NCBI GenBank assembly: GCA_938009745.1
Contig: CALLII010000007.1
Location: forward strand, 1 to 49,803
Direction of reading: 5' to 3'
DNA: 49,803 nt
Origin: an uncultured Flavobacteriales bacterium
GTDB lineage: Bacteria; Bacteroidota; Bacteroidia; Flavobacteriales_D; CAJJDF01
Shown here: positions 8,075 to 17,678 of the stretch, piece by piece
Numbering within the stretch: the stretch's first letter is position 1
Layout: each line of letters opens with the position of its first letter
Position numbers and translations under genes: made by a program
Notes under the pieces: generated by a model
Database searches by the model: none
The model's input: the letters and a program-made list of their open reading frames with translations, nothing else
What the model was told of the DNA's origin: nothing

Positions 8075-9307
8075 ATGAAAGATTTATTAGACAAATTTGA
8101 AAACAAACAACCTGAGATTGTTTTTGAATGGAAAGATTCGGAAACAGAAGCAGAAGGATGGGTAGTAATAAATTCACTAAGAGGTGGGGCTGCCGGAGGT
8201 GGAACGAGAATGAGAGTTGGCCTTGATAAACACGAAGTAACTTCTTTAGCTAAAACAATGGAAGTTAAATTTTCTGTTTCTGGTCCAGCAATTGGTGGAG
8301 CGAAGTCAGGAATAAACTTTGACCCAAGCGATCCAAGAAAAGAAGGAGTACTAAAAAGATGGTACCATGCAGTGGCACCATTACTAAAAAACTACTACGG
8401 AACAGGTGGAGATTTAAATGTTGATGAAATTCACGAAGTAATACCAATGACAGAGGATTGTGGTGTATGGCATCCGCAAGAAGGTGTTTTTAATGGACAC
8501 TTTCAGCCCACTGAACCTCAAAAAATTCATAGAATTGGGCAATTAAGAAGAGGAGTTCTTCAAGTAATAGAAGATAATAGCTACACTCCAAAAGCAGAAA
8601 ACAAATATGTTGTTGCTGATATGATTACTGGTTGGGGAGTTGCCGAGTCGGTAAAACACTATTATGATATATATGGAGGTGATTTAGCTGGAAAAAGAGT
8701 TGTAGTTCAGGGATGGGGAAATGTAGGTTCTGCTGGAGCTTATTATTTAGCCCAAAGCGGAGCTAAGATTGTTGGAATTATTGATAGAGTTGGAGGTTTA
8801 ATAAACCAAGATGGTTTTTCACTAGAAGAAATAAGAGAACTATTTGTAACTAAAAATGGAAATGCATTGGCATCTCCAAACATGCTTTCTTTTGATGAAG
8901 TAAACTCAAAAATTTGGGATTTAGAAGCAGAAGTGTTTATTCCTTGTGCAGCATCAAGATTGATTCAGAAAGACCAAGTTGACAGTATGATTAACTCAGG
9001 AATTGAGGTAATTGCATGTGGAGCAAATGTTCCTTTTGCAGATCAAGAAATTTTCTTTGGACCTATTGCTGAATATGCTGATAGCAAGATTAGTATTATT
9101 CCTGATTTTATTGCAAACTGTGGAATGGCAAGAGTATTTGCTTATTTAATGAGTAACGACTTACCACCAGTTATGAGTGATGCTTCTATATTTGAAGACA
9201 CATCTGACATCATTAAAAAAGCAATGGAAAATACTCATAAGGTATCTGATTCAAAAACAAACATTGCAAAAACAGCTTTTGAAATAGCATTAAAACAACT
9301 TATCTAA
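8075..9307 (+). CDS. Glu/Leu/Phe/Val dehydrogenase family protein (glutamate dehydrogenase)
   Basis: 410 residues. Oxidative deamination or reductive amination of an amino acid, most likely glutamate, with NAD(P). The N-terminal substrate domain has GGAAGGGTRMR and the catalytic-lysine segment GPAIGGAKSGINFDP (K77). The dinucleotide domain carries the Rossmann turn GWGNVGSAGAYYLA. The usual GGAKGG motif reads GGAKSG here, as I recall for this flavobacterial subgroup. Cofactor preference (NAD or NADP) and exact substrate cannot be read with confidence; leucine dehydrogenases are shorter (about 365 residues), so glutamate is favoured. The stop is 11 nt before nhaD, so the two almost certainly form one transcript, linking ammonium/glutamate metabolism to sodium/proton exchange. 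Confidence 0.85.
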   Translation: MKDLLDKFENKQPEIVFEWKDSETEAEGWVVINSLRGGAAGGGTRMRVGLDKHEVTSLAKTMEVKFSVSGPAIGGAKSGINFDPSDPRKEGVLKRWYHAVAPLLKNYYGTGGDLNVDEIHEVIPMTEDCGVWHPQEGVFNGHFQPTEPQKIHRIGQLRRGVLQVIEDNSYTPKAENKYVVADMITGWGVAESVKHYYDIYGGDLAGKRVVVQGWGNVGSAGAYYLAQSGAKIVGIIDRVGGLINQDGFSLEEIRELFVTKNGNALASPNMLSFDEVNSKIWDLEAEVFIPCAASRLIQKDQVDSMINSGIEVIACGANVPFADQEIFFGPIAEYADSKISIIPDFIANCGMARVFAYLMSNDLPPVMSDASIFEDTSDIIKKAMENTHKVSDSKTNIAKTAFEIALKQLI

Positions 9308-9318
9308 AAAAATAAAAA

Positions 9319-10608
9319 ATGGAATTAGCAGTAGTAATTATATTTATTCTTGGTTATTTAGCAATAACTCTAGAACACAATTTAAAAATTGATAAATTAG
9401 TCCCTGCCCTATTAATGATGGGAGCAGCCTGGGCTGTTGTTGCAGTAGGACACTTAGATGTTTTTGAAATTACCGAGAATGGAAAAGAAGCTTCTCATTT
9501 GGATGAAGTACTTCTTCATCACTTCGGAAAAACTTGTGAAATATTGATTTTCCTTATTGGAGCAATGACAATTGTAGAGATTATCGATTATTTTGATGGA
9601 TTTTCAACAATTAAAAAGTTTATCAAAACTAACAAAAAAAGAACTCTACTTTGGATTGTTGCCATTCTAGCCTTTATTCTTTCTGCTATTATTGATAATC
9701 TTACTGCAACAATTGTATTGATTACTATTTTAAGAAAATTAGTAACTAATAAAGAGGACAGATTATGGTTTACAGGTATGATTATAATCACGGCTAATGC
9801 AGGTGGTGCTTGGTCTCCAATTGGAGATGTTACAACTACTATGCTTTGGATGGAAGAAAAGGTATCTACACTATATTTGATTGAATACTTGATATTACCT
9901 TCTTTAGCCTGTATGGCAGTTCCAACTTTAATTGCAAGTTATTTACCAGCATTTAAAGGAGAATTTGAAGCACCAGCTACTGAGGGAGAAGCAAATAAAT
10001 ATGGAGCAAGAATGCTTTACATTGGATTGCTATTAATTGTTGCTGTTCCCGTATTCAAAACATTAACTCATCTTCCTCCATACTTAGGAATGATGCTTTC
10101 ATTAGGGATATTTACAATTTTTGCTGAATACTTTAGTAACAGAGCATTTAGCCATGCTGATAATGAATCGCACCACAGTCCTGTTCACAAAGCACTTGGG
10201 CGAATTGAAATGCCTAGTTTATTGTTTTTCTTAGGGATATTAATGACAGTGGCTGCACTTGAATCTCTTGGAATGATTTTGGATTTCGGAAATAATGTAG
10301 TTGAAGGAATTGGAACTAACACATTTATATTAATCCTAGGAGGAGCTTCTGCTATAGTAGATAACGTGCCTCTAGTAGCGGCAAGTATGGGAATGTTCCC
10401 AGATATGGGAATGGATGCTCCAGAATGGCATTTAATTGCTTATGCAGCTGGAACAGGAGGAAGTATGTTAATTATAGGATCAGCTGCTGGAGTGGTAGCC
10501 ATGGGAATGGAAAAAATCTCTTTCTTCTGGTATCTTAAAAAAATTGCTTGGCTTGCTTTAGTTGGATACATAGCAGGAATAGGAGTTTTCTATTTGATGC
10601 ATTTATAA
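9319..10608 (+). CDS. nhaD: Na+/H+ antiporter NhaD
   Basis: 429 residues, highly hydrophobic with about a dozen membrane helices. An inner-membrane secondary transporter exchanging Na+ (or Li+) for protons; NhaD proteins are typical of marine and alkaline-tolerant bacteria. Family features: an N-terminal ITLEH motif, HHFGKTCEILIFLIGAMTIVEIID, the helix AFILSAIIDNLTATIVLI, then TANAGGAWSPIGDVTTTMLW, and the second half AIVDNVPLVAAS with GTGGSMLIIGSAAG. The paired DNxTA and DNVPL segments mirror each other, as expected for inverted-repeat antiporters of the ion transporter superfamily. Cotranscribed with the dehydrogenase upstream and closed by the terminator at 10629. Confidence 0.93.
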   Translation: MELAVVIIFILGYLAITLEHNLKIDKLVPALLMMGAAWAVVAVGHLDVFEITENGKEASHLDEVLLHHFGKTCEILIFLIGAMTIVEIIDYFDGFSTIKKFIKTNKKRTLLWIVAILAFILSAIIDNLTATIVLITILRKLVTNKEDRLWFTGMIIITANAGGAWSPIGDVTTTMLWMEEKVSTLYLIEYLILPSLACMAVPTLIASYLPAFKGEFEAPATEGEANKYGARMLYIGLLLIVAVPVFKTLTHLPPYLGMMLSLGIFTIFAEYFSNRAFSHADNESHHSPVHKALGRIEMPSLLFFLGILMTVAALESLGMILDFGNNVVEGIGTNTFILILGGASAIVDNVPLVAASMGMFPDMGMDAPEWHLIAYAAGTGGSMLIIGSAAGVVAMGMEKISFFWYLKKIAWLALVGYIAGIGVFYLMHL

Positions 10609-10628
10609 GTATTTGATTTTAAATTTTA

Positions 10629-10662
10629 AAAGCCTTTGATAATTTTATCAAAGGCTTTTTTT
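10629..10662 (+). terminator. Terminator of the gdh-nhaD operon
   Basis: A 12-bp stem (AAAGCCTTTGAT / ATCAAAGGCTTT) and short loop, then a T-run, 20 nt after the nhaD stop. Confidence 0.88.
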
Positions 10663-11047
10663 ATGTCTTGTATATTCTCTTTGTATTAATACAACTACTA
10701 AAGTATACGCATCTCATTATTTGCAACTACACACTATGTTTTTTTATGGTCTGTATAAACCTATACTCATACGGATTAGGACTTATGTGAATTGGATTGA
10801 CTAGGTTATTTAATATCTTAATAAGGGTTTTATACAATCAAATGACTTAACTAGCTATATTGATATTACTATTAAACAGTATCAATTACGTAGCGGTAAT
10901 GAATTTATCTATTATTATATAGGCTTCATCTCTTACAAGCTAAAGCCCTAAACCATTCTTTTTAGAGGGTTTTAGAATACTTTATTACAGAATGAATAAG
11001 TTTTCATTCTATTGTAACTAAAACTCATTAAAACTAAAGTTTTTAAA
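10663..11047. other. Intergenic spacer with no recognised feature
   Basis: About 385 bp of AT-rich sequence between two converging transcripts. Both strands are broken by frequent stops. I see no tRNA, long repeat or convincing hairpin in it. Confidence 0.5.
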
Positions 11048-11082
11048 CAAAAAAAGCCTTACTATAATTATAGTAAGGCTTT
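11048..11082 (-). terminator. Terminator of the giant repeat-protein gene
   Basis: AAAGCCTTACTATA pairs with TATAGTAAGGCTTT (11053-11066 with 11069-11082; a few inner pairs open to form the loop). The A-run at 11048-11055 becomes a T-run on the minus strand, the correct orientation for the gene ending at 11104. Confidence 0.85.
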
Positions 11083-11103
11083 AAGTTTTAGTTTGATTAG
11101 TTA

Positions 11104-11400
11104 TTATCTCTTAATCTGAATGTATCCAGTGTAAGGTTCGAAGTTATTATCTCCAAGGTCTATAATGTAAAAGTAAGTTCCTTCTGGTAACATCTTGTTG
11201 TCCATCAGTAAATTTGCTCCTGTAGATACGTTTGGCGTAGCATCCCATCCAGTATAATATCCTTTTTCTTCAAACACTAAGTTCCCCCATCTGTTATATA
11301 CTTTAACAACACTGTTAGGATAGTTTATTAACTCAGGTAATTCCCATGTATCATTCTGTCCGTTTCCATCTGGTGAGATAAACTGTGGAATGTTAAGTTC
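11104..11400 (-). other. T9SS type B C-terminal sorting domain (coding sub-region)
   Basis: Encodes the final ~98 residues of the repeat protein. ISPDGNGQNDTW, VKVYNRWGNLVFE and the closing GYIQIKR match the gliding/CHU C-terminal family recognised by the type IX secretion machinery of Bacteroidota. Confidence 0.88.
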
Positions 11401-14400
11401 TTTCACACATCTTGCTGAAATAACAAAGCTACATGATGAAGAGTTTCCACTTGCATCAACAGCAGTGATAGTAATTGTTGTATCTCTACTACCTAAAGTA
11501 ACTGGTGAACCAGCTATTGGTGATTGGCTATAAGTAATAGAATCAGATGTACAATTATCTATTGCTGTTGCTTCCCCGATATAGTTTGGTATTATGAACT
11601 CACAAGTTGTGTTTCTTACTACATATTGTATATCTTCTCTACAAGCTATTTCTGGAGCGATATTATCTTCAACAGTAACAATTGAAGTACATGTTGAACT
11701 ATTTCCATAAATATCAGTCACAGTTAATACAACATTGTTCATTCCTAAGTCACTACAGTCAAAATTAGTCCTATCAATTACAATACTTGCTATTGCACAG
11801 TTATCAGTACTTCCTCCATCAACATTAGCCGCTAGGATTGAAGCAACACCATTTGTATCCAATTGGATTGTGATGTTCTGACATATAGCTATTGGCGATA
11901 AAGTATCTAATACTGTCACTGTTGACATACAGCTATCCATGTTTCTGTTAGTATCTCTTGCATATACTCTTACCATATTTGGCCCAACATTAGCACAGTT
12001 AAACGAAGTTGGTGTTAACCAAACTGCATTTATCAATGTATTATCAAACACTGTATCCATTACATTACTTGTATCAATTGTTACAGTTCCAAAGCTATTT
12101 AAGTATACCGTATCACCTTTACAGATAATTGTTGGTGAAGTAACGTCTGGTAAGTAAACTATCAAAGTAGTATCACAAATTGAGATATTGTGTATCGTAT
12201 CACATACTATAATACATGCAGTATCTCCTGTAAATATAGGTGCTGGTACAGGGTATCTTACACATAATCCAGTGATTGTAACTGGTATTCCACCATTTGA
12301 TGTTAATGTACTATCACAAGTACTAACAAAGTGACCTGTCATGTAAGTTGATTCTAATGTTACACAAGTATCAACATTACTTACTGGTACTACTGGCCCT
12401 ACTAATAAAGTATCTGAATCTGGAGTTGGTACAAAAATCAATAAAGTTGTATCACAAATTCCACAATCATCACATATGATTACACAAGCTGTATCTAAAT
12501 ACTTAGTCCCTGAAGTCTGAGTATAGGTAAAGCAAGTATCGTTATAGTTAATTAAGTTTCCTCTAGTAACCATCTTACAATTTGTGTAAGAAGTTGGTGT
12601 TCCTAATAATCGATTGTCTGTTAAACAAATTTGTGCAAAATTAGATGAATTAATTTGAACTGCAATCGTATCGTTAGCTGGTTGTCCAACAATATTGATT
12701 GTTACTATTGAAGTACAAGAATCTATATTTCCACTACTGTCTGATGCATATACTGTAATACTATTTGGTCCTAAATCTCTACATGTAAACATTGATTTAC
12801 TGAACCATACAGAATCAATTCCACAATTATCAGAAGCGCTAGAGAATACATAGCTTGAATCTATTGTGAATACATTATTAGTATCTAAAGAGATTGTAGT
12901 GTCTTGACAGAAAACAACTGGATTAATAGTATCTAATACTGTTACCGTAGAAATACATGAATCTACATTTCCACTTGAATCTGTTACTATAACAGTTACA
13001 ACATTTGGTCCTACTTGACTACAATCAAATAATGTGTCAGAAATAGCAATAGTAACAACTTTACAGTTATCTGTACTTCCATTATCTACATCACTAGAGT
13101 CAATTGATACACTTCCTGTTGCATCTAAATAAACAGTAATATCTTGACACATTGCTATTGGTGCTATTGTATCTAATACAGTAACTATTGAAGTACAAGT
13201 ATCTACGTTTCCACTATTATCTGTAACAATAACTGAAACTGTTCTTGCTCCTGCACTATCACAACTAAATACTGTTGATGATAAGCTAATAGTTGCAATT
13301 CCACAATTGTCAGTACTCCCATTATCAAGGTAACTTGAATCAATTGTCACACTTCCGGTTGCATCTAAATATACTGTTGTGTCTTTACACATTGCTACTG
13401 GAGCTATTGAATCTAACACTGTTAAGTTAGCAAAACAGTTACTAGATCTTCCATCTCCATCAGTTACAACAATATTAATTGAATTAACTCCAATGTTTGT
13501 ACAATTAAATATTGATGGTGTAGCTGTAACAGTGAATGAACAGTTGTCCCAAACAGAATCAACTAAATTCATAGGGTTCAATGTATCTGCAGCTGTTCCA
13601 GTTAAGTATAAAGTATCTGGCTTACAAGAAATAAATGGAGTAATAATATCAGAAACAGTTACTATTGCTATACAAGAATCTATATTCCCGTTAACATCTA
13701 CAGCTATTACTGAAATATTATTTGTTCCAAGATTTGCACAAGTGAGCGTATCCTCAAGGATATAAACTGTATCAATTCCACAATTGTCAGAATTTCCATT
13801 CTCAACATCACTCAAAACAATTGTTGCATTACCCATTGAATCTAAGAATAAAGAAGTGTTTTTACACAATACTGTTGGGGGTATAGTGTCTAACACTGTT
13901 ACCATTGATATACATGAATCTACATTTCCACTTGAATCTGTTACATACATCATTACCATTCTTACTCCTACACTATCACACGTAAAGTTAGTCTCTGATA
14001 ATGTAATTGTTTCAATACTACAATTGTCTGTACTTCCATTATCAATATAACTTGAATCGATTGTTACACTTCCTGTTGCATCTAAATAAACTGTTGTGTC
14101 TTGACACATTGCCATTGGTGCTATTGTATCTAATACTGTTACCATTGACATACATGAATCTACATTTCCGCTTGAATCTGTTACTGTAACCATCACCATT
14201 CTTACTCCTGCACTATCACAAGTGAATGTTGTTGCTGATAATGTGATTGTTTCTATGCTACAGTTATCAGTGCTACCACCATCAACATAACTTGAATCGA
14301 TAGTCACACTTCCTGTTGCATCTAAATAAACTGTTGTGTCTTGACACATTGCCATTGGTGCTATTGTATCTAATACTGTAACTGTTGAAGTACAGGTTGA

Positions 14401-15651
14401 TGTATTTCCTGATCCATCTGTTACTGTTAAAGTAACTGTATTTGCTCCAAGCTCTGCACAGGTAAAAGAAGTAATATCTGCTGCTAATGTTACTGTTGTA
14501 CAATTATCGGTTGATCCATTATCAATGTCTCCTGCTACTAAACTTGCTGTTCCTGCTGCATCTAAATAAACTGTTACATTTTGACAAGTTGCTGTTGGTG
14601 ATGTTGTATCAGATACTGTTACTGTTGATGTACAGGTAGATATATTTCCTGATCCATCTGTTACAGTAAGTGTTACTGTGTTTGCTCCAAGGTCTGCACA
14701 TGTAAAAGCTGTAATATCTGCTGCTAATGTTACTGATGTACAATTATCTGTTGATCCATTATCAATATCACCTGCTACTATACTTGCTGTTCCTGCCCCA
14801 TCCAAAAATACTGTGATGTTTTGACATGATACTGTTGGTGATGTTGTATCAGATACTGTTACTGTTGAAGTACAAGTTGATGTATTTCCTGACCCATCTG
14901 TTACAGTAAGTGTTACTGTGTTTGATCCAAGGTCTGCACATGTAAAAGCTGTAATGTCTGCTGCTAATGAAGCAATTCCACAAGCATCTGAACTTCCGTT
15001 ATCAATATCTCCTGCTACTATACTAGCTGTTCCTGCTCCATCCAAAAAGACTGTGATGTTTTGACATGATGCTGTTGGGGATATTGTATCCAATATTGTT
15101 ACTGTTGAAGTACAAGTTGATGTATTTCCAGATATATCAGTTGCTGTTAAAGTTACTGTTCTTGTTCCAATCTGTGTACAATTAAATGAAGAAGGAGTTA
15201 TAGAGAGTGCTGCCAATCCACAAATATCTGATGAGCCATTGTTGATATCAGTAGCTGAGATTGATGCAGTTCCGGCTCCATTTAAATATATTGTTATGTT
15301 TTGACAAGTTGCGGTTGGTGAAATTGTATCTAACACTGTTACGCCACCCGAACAGGTTGCTATATTACCTGCTGTATCAGTTACAGTCATAGTGACATTG
15401 ACTGGAACACCAATGTCAGCACATGTAAATGTTTCTTGAGAGAGAGTAATTGATTGAATACCACAATTATCAGTACTCCCATTATCCAAGGCATTAGAAT
15501 CAATTGTTACTGTTCCTGCAGCATCTAAATAGGCAGTTACACCCATGCAAGTTGCAACTGGTGGAGTAACATCTCCTACACATTGTGAGAAGGAATTGTT
15601 TGAGATCAACAATATTAAAGATGAACCCAATAAAAATAATAGTTTTTTCAT
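11104..15651 (-). CDS. Giant secreted HYR/Ig-like repeat protein with T9SS type B sorting domain
   Basis: 1515 residues. A Sec signal peptide (MKKLLFLLGSSLILL, ending SFSQ) is followed by about 15 modules of some 80 residues in the style of HYR/Ig-like adhesive folds. The pattern is SPTATCQNITVYLD, GTASI, DNGSTDNC, FTC, then VTVTDSSGNxSTC and VTVLDT, with four conserved Cys per unit. Modules 3-7 (about residues 190-590) are nearly identical to each other. After module 12 a different Cys-rich stretch of about 180 residues intervenes, then modules 13-15. The last ~98 residues (LNIPQFISPDGNGQNDTWE to GYIQIKR) form the gliding/CHU-type C-terminal domain that targets cargo to the type IX secretion system, with YNRWGNLVFEEKGY and WD diagnostic. 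Likely a cell-surface adhesin or structural filament (inference). Single-gene unit with its own promoter and terminator. Confidence 0.93.
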   Translation of the reverse strand: MKKLLFLLGSSLILLISNNSFSQCVGDVTPPVATCMGVTAYLDAAGTVTIDSNALDNGSTDNCGIQSITLSQETFTCADIGVPVNVTMTVTDTAGNIATCSGGVTVLDTISPTATCQNITIYLNGAGTASISATDINNGSSDICGLAALSITPSSFNCTQIGTRTVTLTATDISGNTSTCTSTVTILDTISPTASCQNITVFLDGAGTASIVAGDIDNGSSDACGIASLAADITAFTCADLGSNTVTLTVTDGSGNTSTCTSTVTVSDTTSPTVSCQNITVFLDGAGTASIVAGDIDNGSTDNCTSVTLAADITAFTCADLGANTVTLTVTDGSGNISTCTSTVTVSDTTSPTATCQNVTVYLDAAGTASLVAGDIDNGSTDNCTTVTLAADITSFTCAELGANTVTLTVTDGSGNTSTCTSTVTVLDTIAPMAMCQDTTVYLDATGSVTIDSSYVDGGSTDNCSIETITLSATTFTCDSAGVRMVMVTVTDSSGNVDSCMSMVTVLDTIAPMAMCQDTTVYLDATGSVTIDSSYIDNGSTDNCSIETITLSETNFTCDSVGVRMVMMYVTDSSGNVDSCISMVTVLDTIPPTVLCKNTSLFLDSMGNATIVLSDVENGNSDNCGIDTVYILEDTLTCANLGTNNISVIAVDVNGNIDSCIAIVTVSDIITPFISCKPDTLYLTGTAADTLNPMNLVDSVWDNCSFTVTATPSIFNCTNIGVNSINIVVTDGDGRSSNCFANLTVLDSIAPVAMCKDTTVYLDATGSVTIDSSYLDNGSTDNCGIATISLSSTVFSCDSAGARTVSVIVTDNSGNVDTCTSIVTVLDTIAPIAMCQDITVYLDATGSVSIDSSDVDNGSTDNCKVVTIAISDTLFDCSQVGPNVVTVIVTDSSGNVDSCISTVTVLDTINPVVFCQDTTISLDTNNVFTIDSSYVFSSASDNCGIDSVWFSKSMFTCRDLGPNSITVYASDSSGNIDSCTSIVTINIVGQPANDTIAVQINSSNFAQICLTDNRLLGTPTSYTNCKMVTRGNLINYNDTCFTYTQTSGTKYLDTACVIICDDCGICDTTLLIFVPTPDSDTLLVGPVVPVSNVDTCVTLESTYMTGHFVSTCDSTLTSNGGIPVTITGLCVRYPVPAPIFTGDTACIIVCDTIHNISICDTTLIVYLPDVTSPTIICKGDTVYLNSFGTVTIDTSNVMDTVFDNTLINAVWLTPTSFNCANVGPNMVRVYARDTNRNMDSCMSTVTVLDTLSPIAICQNITIQLDTNGVASILAANVDGGSTDNCAIASIVIDRTNFDCSDLGMNNVVLTVTDIYGNSSTCTSIVTVEDNIAPEIACREDIQYVVRNTTCEFIIPNYIGEATAIDNCTSDSITYSQSPIAGSPVTLGSRDTTITITAVDASGNSSSCSFVISARCVKELNIPQFISPDGNGQNDTWELPELINYPNSVVKVYNRWGNLVFEEKGYYTGWDATPNVSTGANLLMDNKMLPEGTYFYIIDLGDNNFEPYTGYIQIKR
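11409..15567 (-). repeat. Tandem 240-bp coding repeats (about 15 HYR/Ig-like modules)
   Basis: Units recur every ~240 bp. For example, the segment TTGACACATTGCCATTGGTG occurs at about 14,101 and again at 14,341, and related blocks recur at 14,581, 14,821 and 15,061. Units between about 13,860 and 15,080 are the most alike, including at silent positions. The periodic block is interrupted at about 12,142-12,684 by an unrelated coding segment. Confidence 0.9.
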
Positions 15652-15682
15652 AAAAACACTAGTTTAATTAAAATTTGAGCGA

Positions 15683-15714
15683 CAAATATAGATGTTTCAT
15701 TACGTGTTACCAAA
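15683..15714 (-). promoter_or_regulatory. Promoter of the giant repeat-protein gene
   Basis: On the minus strand a TTTG (complement of 15711-15714) is followed after 20 nt by TATATTTG (complement of 15683-15690), a perfect Bacteroidota TTTG-N20-TAnnTTTG promoter. It predicts a leader of about 25 nt before the ATG at 15651. Confidence 0.65.
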
Positions 15715-16116
15715 TGAAACAAAGAATAAAGCTTTGAACAACATAAAGCTTTAAATTCACTCAAGATCATTACTTAATTTATATTAGGCTTAAAAAGATA
15801 TTGCCTATGAATAATGACTTTCAATAACTTTCTTTCAACTTAAACGGCTTATGATTTTATCATTAAATATTTTTCATAATTATAAATTTGACTTAATTAA
15901 TACCTATAAGACAGTATTTAATGATTGTTTTTAAATGATTTTAAATCATTTAATTGTTTTATAGCGTGCAATTAAAATAGTTTCAAGAAATTAAGACGAA
16001 AGAGATTTTATCTTCTCAGGAAGGATTTAATCATTAAATCTAGAATCGCATACCAAATAAAAACTATTTATTCTAAAGATTAAAAAAATATAAATTGATT
16101 TGGTTTTCATCTACAA
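15715..16116. other. AT-rich spacer upstream of the repeat-protein gene
   Basis: About 400 bp between the repeat-protein promoter and the tRNA terminator. It is very AT-rich, with short direct TTTAAAT-like runs around 15,920-15,960 but no gene or RNA that I can support. Confidence 0.45.
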
Positions 16117-16148
16117 AAAAAAGCCAGTCATAAATGACTAGCTTTTTC
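16115..16148 (-). terminator. Terminator of the initiator tRNA gene (possibly bidirectional)
   Basis: AAAAGCCAGTCA pairs with TGACTAGCTTTT with one mismatch. An A-run on the left gives a T-run for minus-strand transcripts leaving the tRNA; a shorter T-run lies on the right. Confidence 0.75.
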
Positions 16149-16155
16149 CTCTTAG

Positions 16156-16228
<73 letters not shown>

Positions 16229-16481
16229 ATTTGAATTGCAAATATACAACTGTTATATTAAATAGCAAGACAATACTTAATTAAATTTAAATAGTAAATG
16301 ATGCGATTTAATTTGTAGGATTAACCTTTATTTAGACTATTTTGAAAACATATAATTACTTCAAATAAGAACAATAAAACTTAACATCTTGATGTTTACA
16401 ATTAGGAAAGTATCTGAAGACCGAATAACCTTATTAAGTGTACTTTTATCAAGTTAAAATTCATTAAACCAACTCAAAGTT

Positions 16482-17177
16482 ATGATACAATCTCCAGATA
16501 TAGCAGGTACTGCAGCAGATTCATTAGCAGCAGCAGAACCTATAAAAATAAAATTAATTGATGTAATTTCAGAAGCAGCTGACTCTTGGTACATTCTTGT
16601 GCCGTTACTTTTAATGTCAATTTATGCTATTTATATTTTTGTAGAAAGATTCATGACATTGAAAAAAGCAGATAAAGAAGAGGAACAATTTATGGACAGA
16701 ATTAAAGATTATGTTCTTGATGGTAAGTTAGATTCTGCGAAAAACTTATGCGAAACTACTGATAGCCCTGTTGCACGAATGGTAGAAAAAGGAGTTTCTA
16801 GAATTGGGAAACCAATGCAAGACATTAAAGCATCTATAGAAAATGTTGGTAAACTTGAAATATCTAAACTTGAAAACAATCTTTCTGCTTTAGCAACTAT
16901 ATCAGGAATTGCACCAATGCTAGGGTTCTTAGGTACAGTTATAGGAATGATTCAAGTATTTTTTAGATTAAAGAGTACTGGTATCTCAGGAGATTTTTTA
17001 TCTAATCTTTCAGGTGGAATTATGATTGCTATGGTAACAACTGTTGCGGGTCTTATAGTAGGAATTATGGCCTATTTCTTTTATAACTTTTTAGTTTCAA
17101 GAGTATCGAGAGTAGTTCAAAATATGGAAGCACACTCTATCGAATTTATCGATATCTTGGAAGAGCCAGGAAAATAA
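16482..17177 (+). CDS. exbB: ExbB/TolQ/MotA family proton channel protein
   Basis: 231 residues. Inner-membrane component of the proton-driven ExbB-ExbD-TonB energy transducer. Three membrane helices: one near 38-55 (SWYILVPLLLMSIYAIYIFVE), then a long cytoplasmic helical region (about 60-135), then two C-terminal helices including ATISGIAPMLGFLGTVIGMIQVF and LSGGIMIAMVTTVAGLIVGIMAYFFYNF, the signature segments of the family. The Ala-rich N-terminus before the first helix is typical of Bacteroidota ExbB. First gene of a three-gene set with exbD (51 nt downstream) and a tonB-like gene. Confidence 0.93.
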   Translation: MIQSPDIAGTAADSLAAAEPIKIKLIDVISEAADSWYILVPLLLMSIYAIYIFVERFMTLKKADKEEEQFMDRIKDYVLDGKLDSAKNLCETTDSPVARMVEKGVSRIGKPMQDIKASIENVGKLEISKLENNLSALATISGIAPMLGFLGTVIGMIQVFFRLKSTGISGDFLSNLSGGIMIAMVTTVAGLIVGIMAYFFYNFLVSRVSRVVQNMEAHSIEFIDILEEPGK

Positions 17178-17228
17178 CATTTTTACTTGCTTTGAATTTT
17201 CAAGGCAATCATTCGAAACATTTATATT

Positions 17229-17621
17229 ATGAGTTTAATCAGTCCAACTAAAGTAAAGATTGAAGGCGGTATGTCTTCTGCTACCGATTTGATTTTCTTG
17301 TTGCTTATTTTCTTTATTATTCTTTCTGCACTTGCAAAGAATAGTGTTGAAGATGTTGATTTACCAGAAGGTGGATCGCCAAGCCCATCAAAATCATCTC
17401 TTGCGATTGTGGGTGTAAAAGCTGACAATACTATTACATTAAACAACAGACCAATAACTATTGAGGAAATTGGACAGGCAATGACTTTGGCTGTTGCCAA
17501 TGACAAAGATAAAGTTGTGGAACTTAATGGAGATAAGGAATGTGACTACGGAATTGTTGTGAAAATAATCGACAAAGCAAAGCAGAACAAGTTGAGAGTG
17601 GTTCTTATGTCAAAAAAATAA
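17229..17621 (+). CDS. exbD: ExbD/TolR family biopolymer transport protein
   Basis: 130 residues. One N-terminal membrane helix (about 18-40) that carries the essential proton-bearing aspartate (SSATDLIFLLLIFFIILSA, D20), then a periplasmic domain with the ExbD/TolR fold (VGVKADNTITLNNRPITIEEI and YGIVVKIIDKAKQNKLRVVL). It forms the pore with ExbB. Most ExbD proteins are 130-140 residues, so this one is complete. Lies between exbB and the tonB-like gene in the same orientation. Confidence 0.92.
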   Translation: MSLISPTKVKIEGGMSSATDLIFLLLIFFIILSALAKNSVEDVDLPEGGSPSPSKSSLAIVGVKADNTITLNNRPITIEEIGQAMTLAVANDKDKVVELNGDKECDYGIVVKIIDKAKQNKLRVVLMSKK

Positions 17622-17678
17622 AGGTTTTAGATAACTTAATTTAGTAATTAACGTTTAATCAGTATAAAACGACACAAA

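Noticed and set aside
11939-14189. Several plus-strand and minus-strand open frames inside the giant repeat gene
   Set aside because: They are shadows of the 240-bp repeat coding sequence; they recur with the repeat period and lack family similarity.
13860-15080. A CRISPR-like regular repeat pattern
   Set aside because: The period is 240 bp with an uninterrupted coding frame and no short identical repeats separated by unique spacers, so it is protein module repetition.
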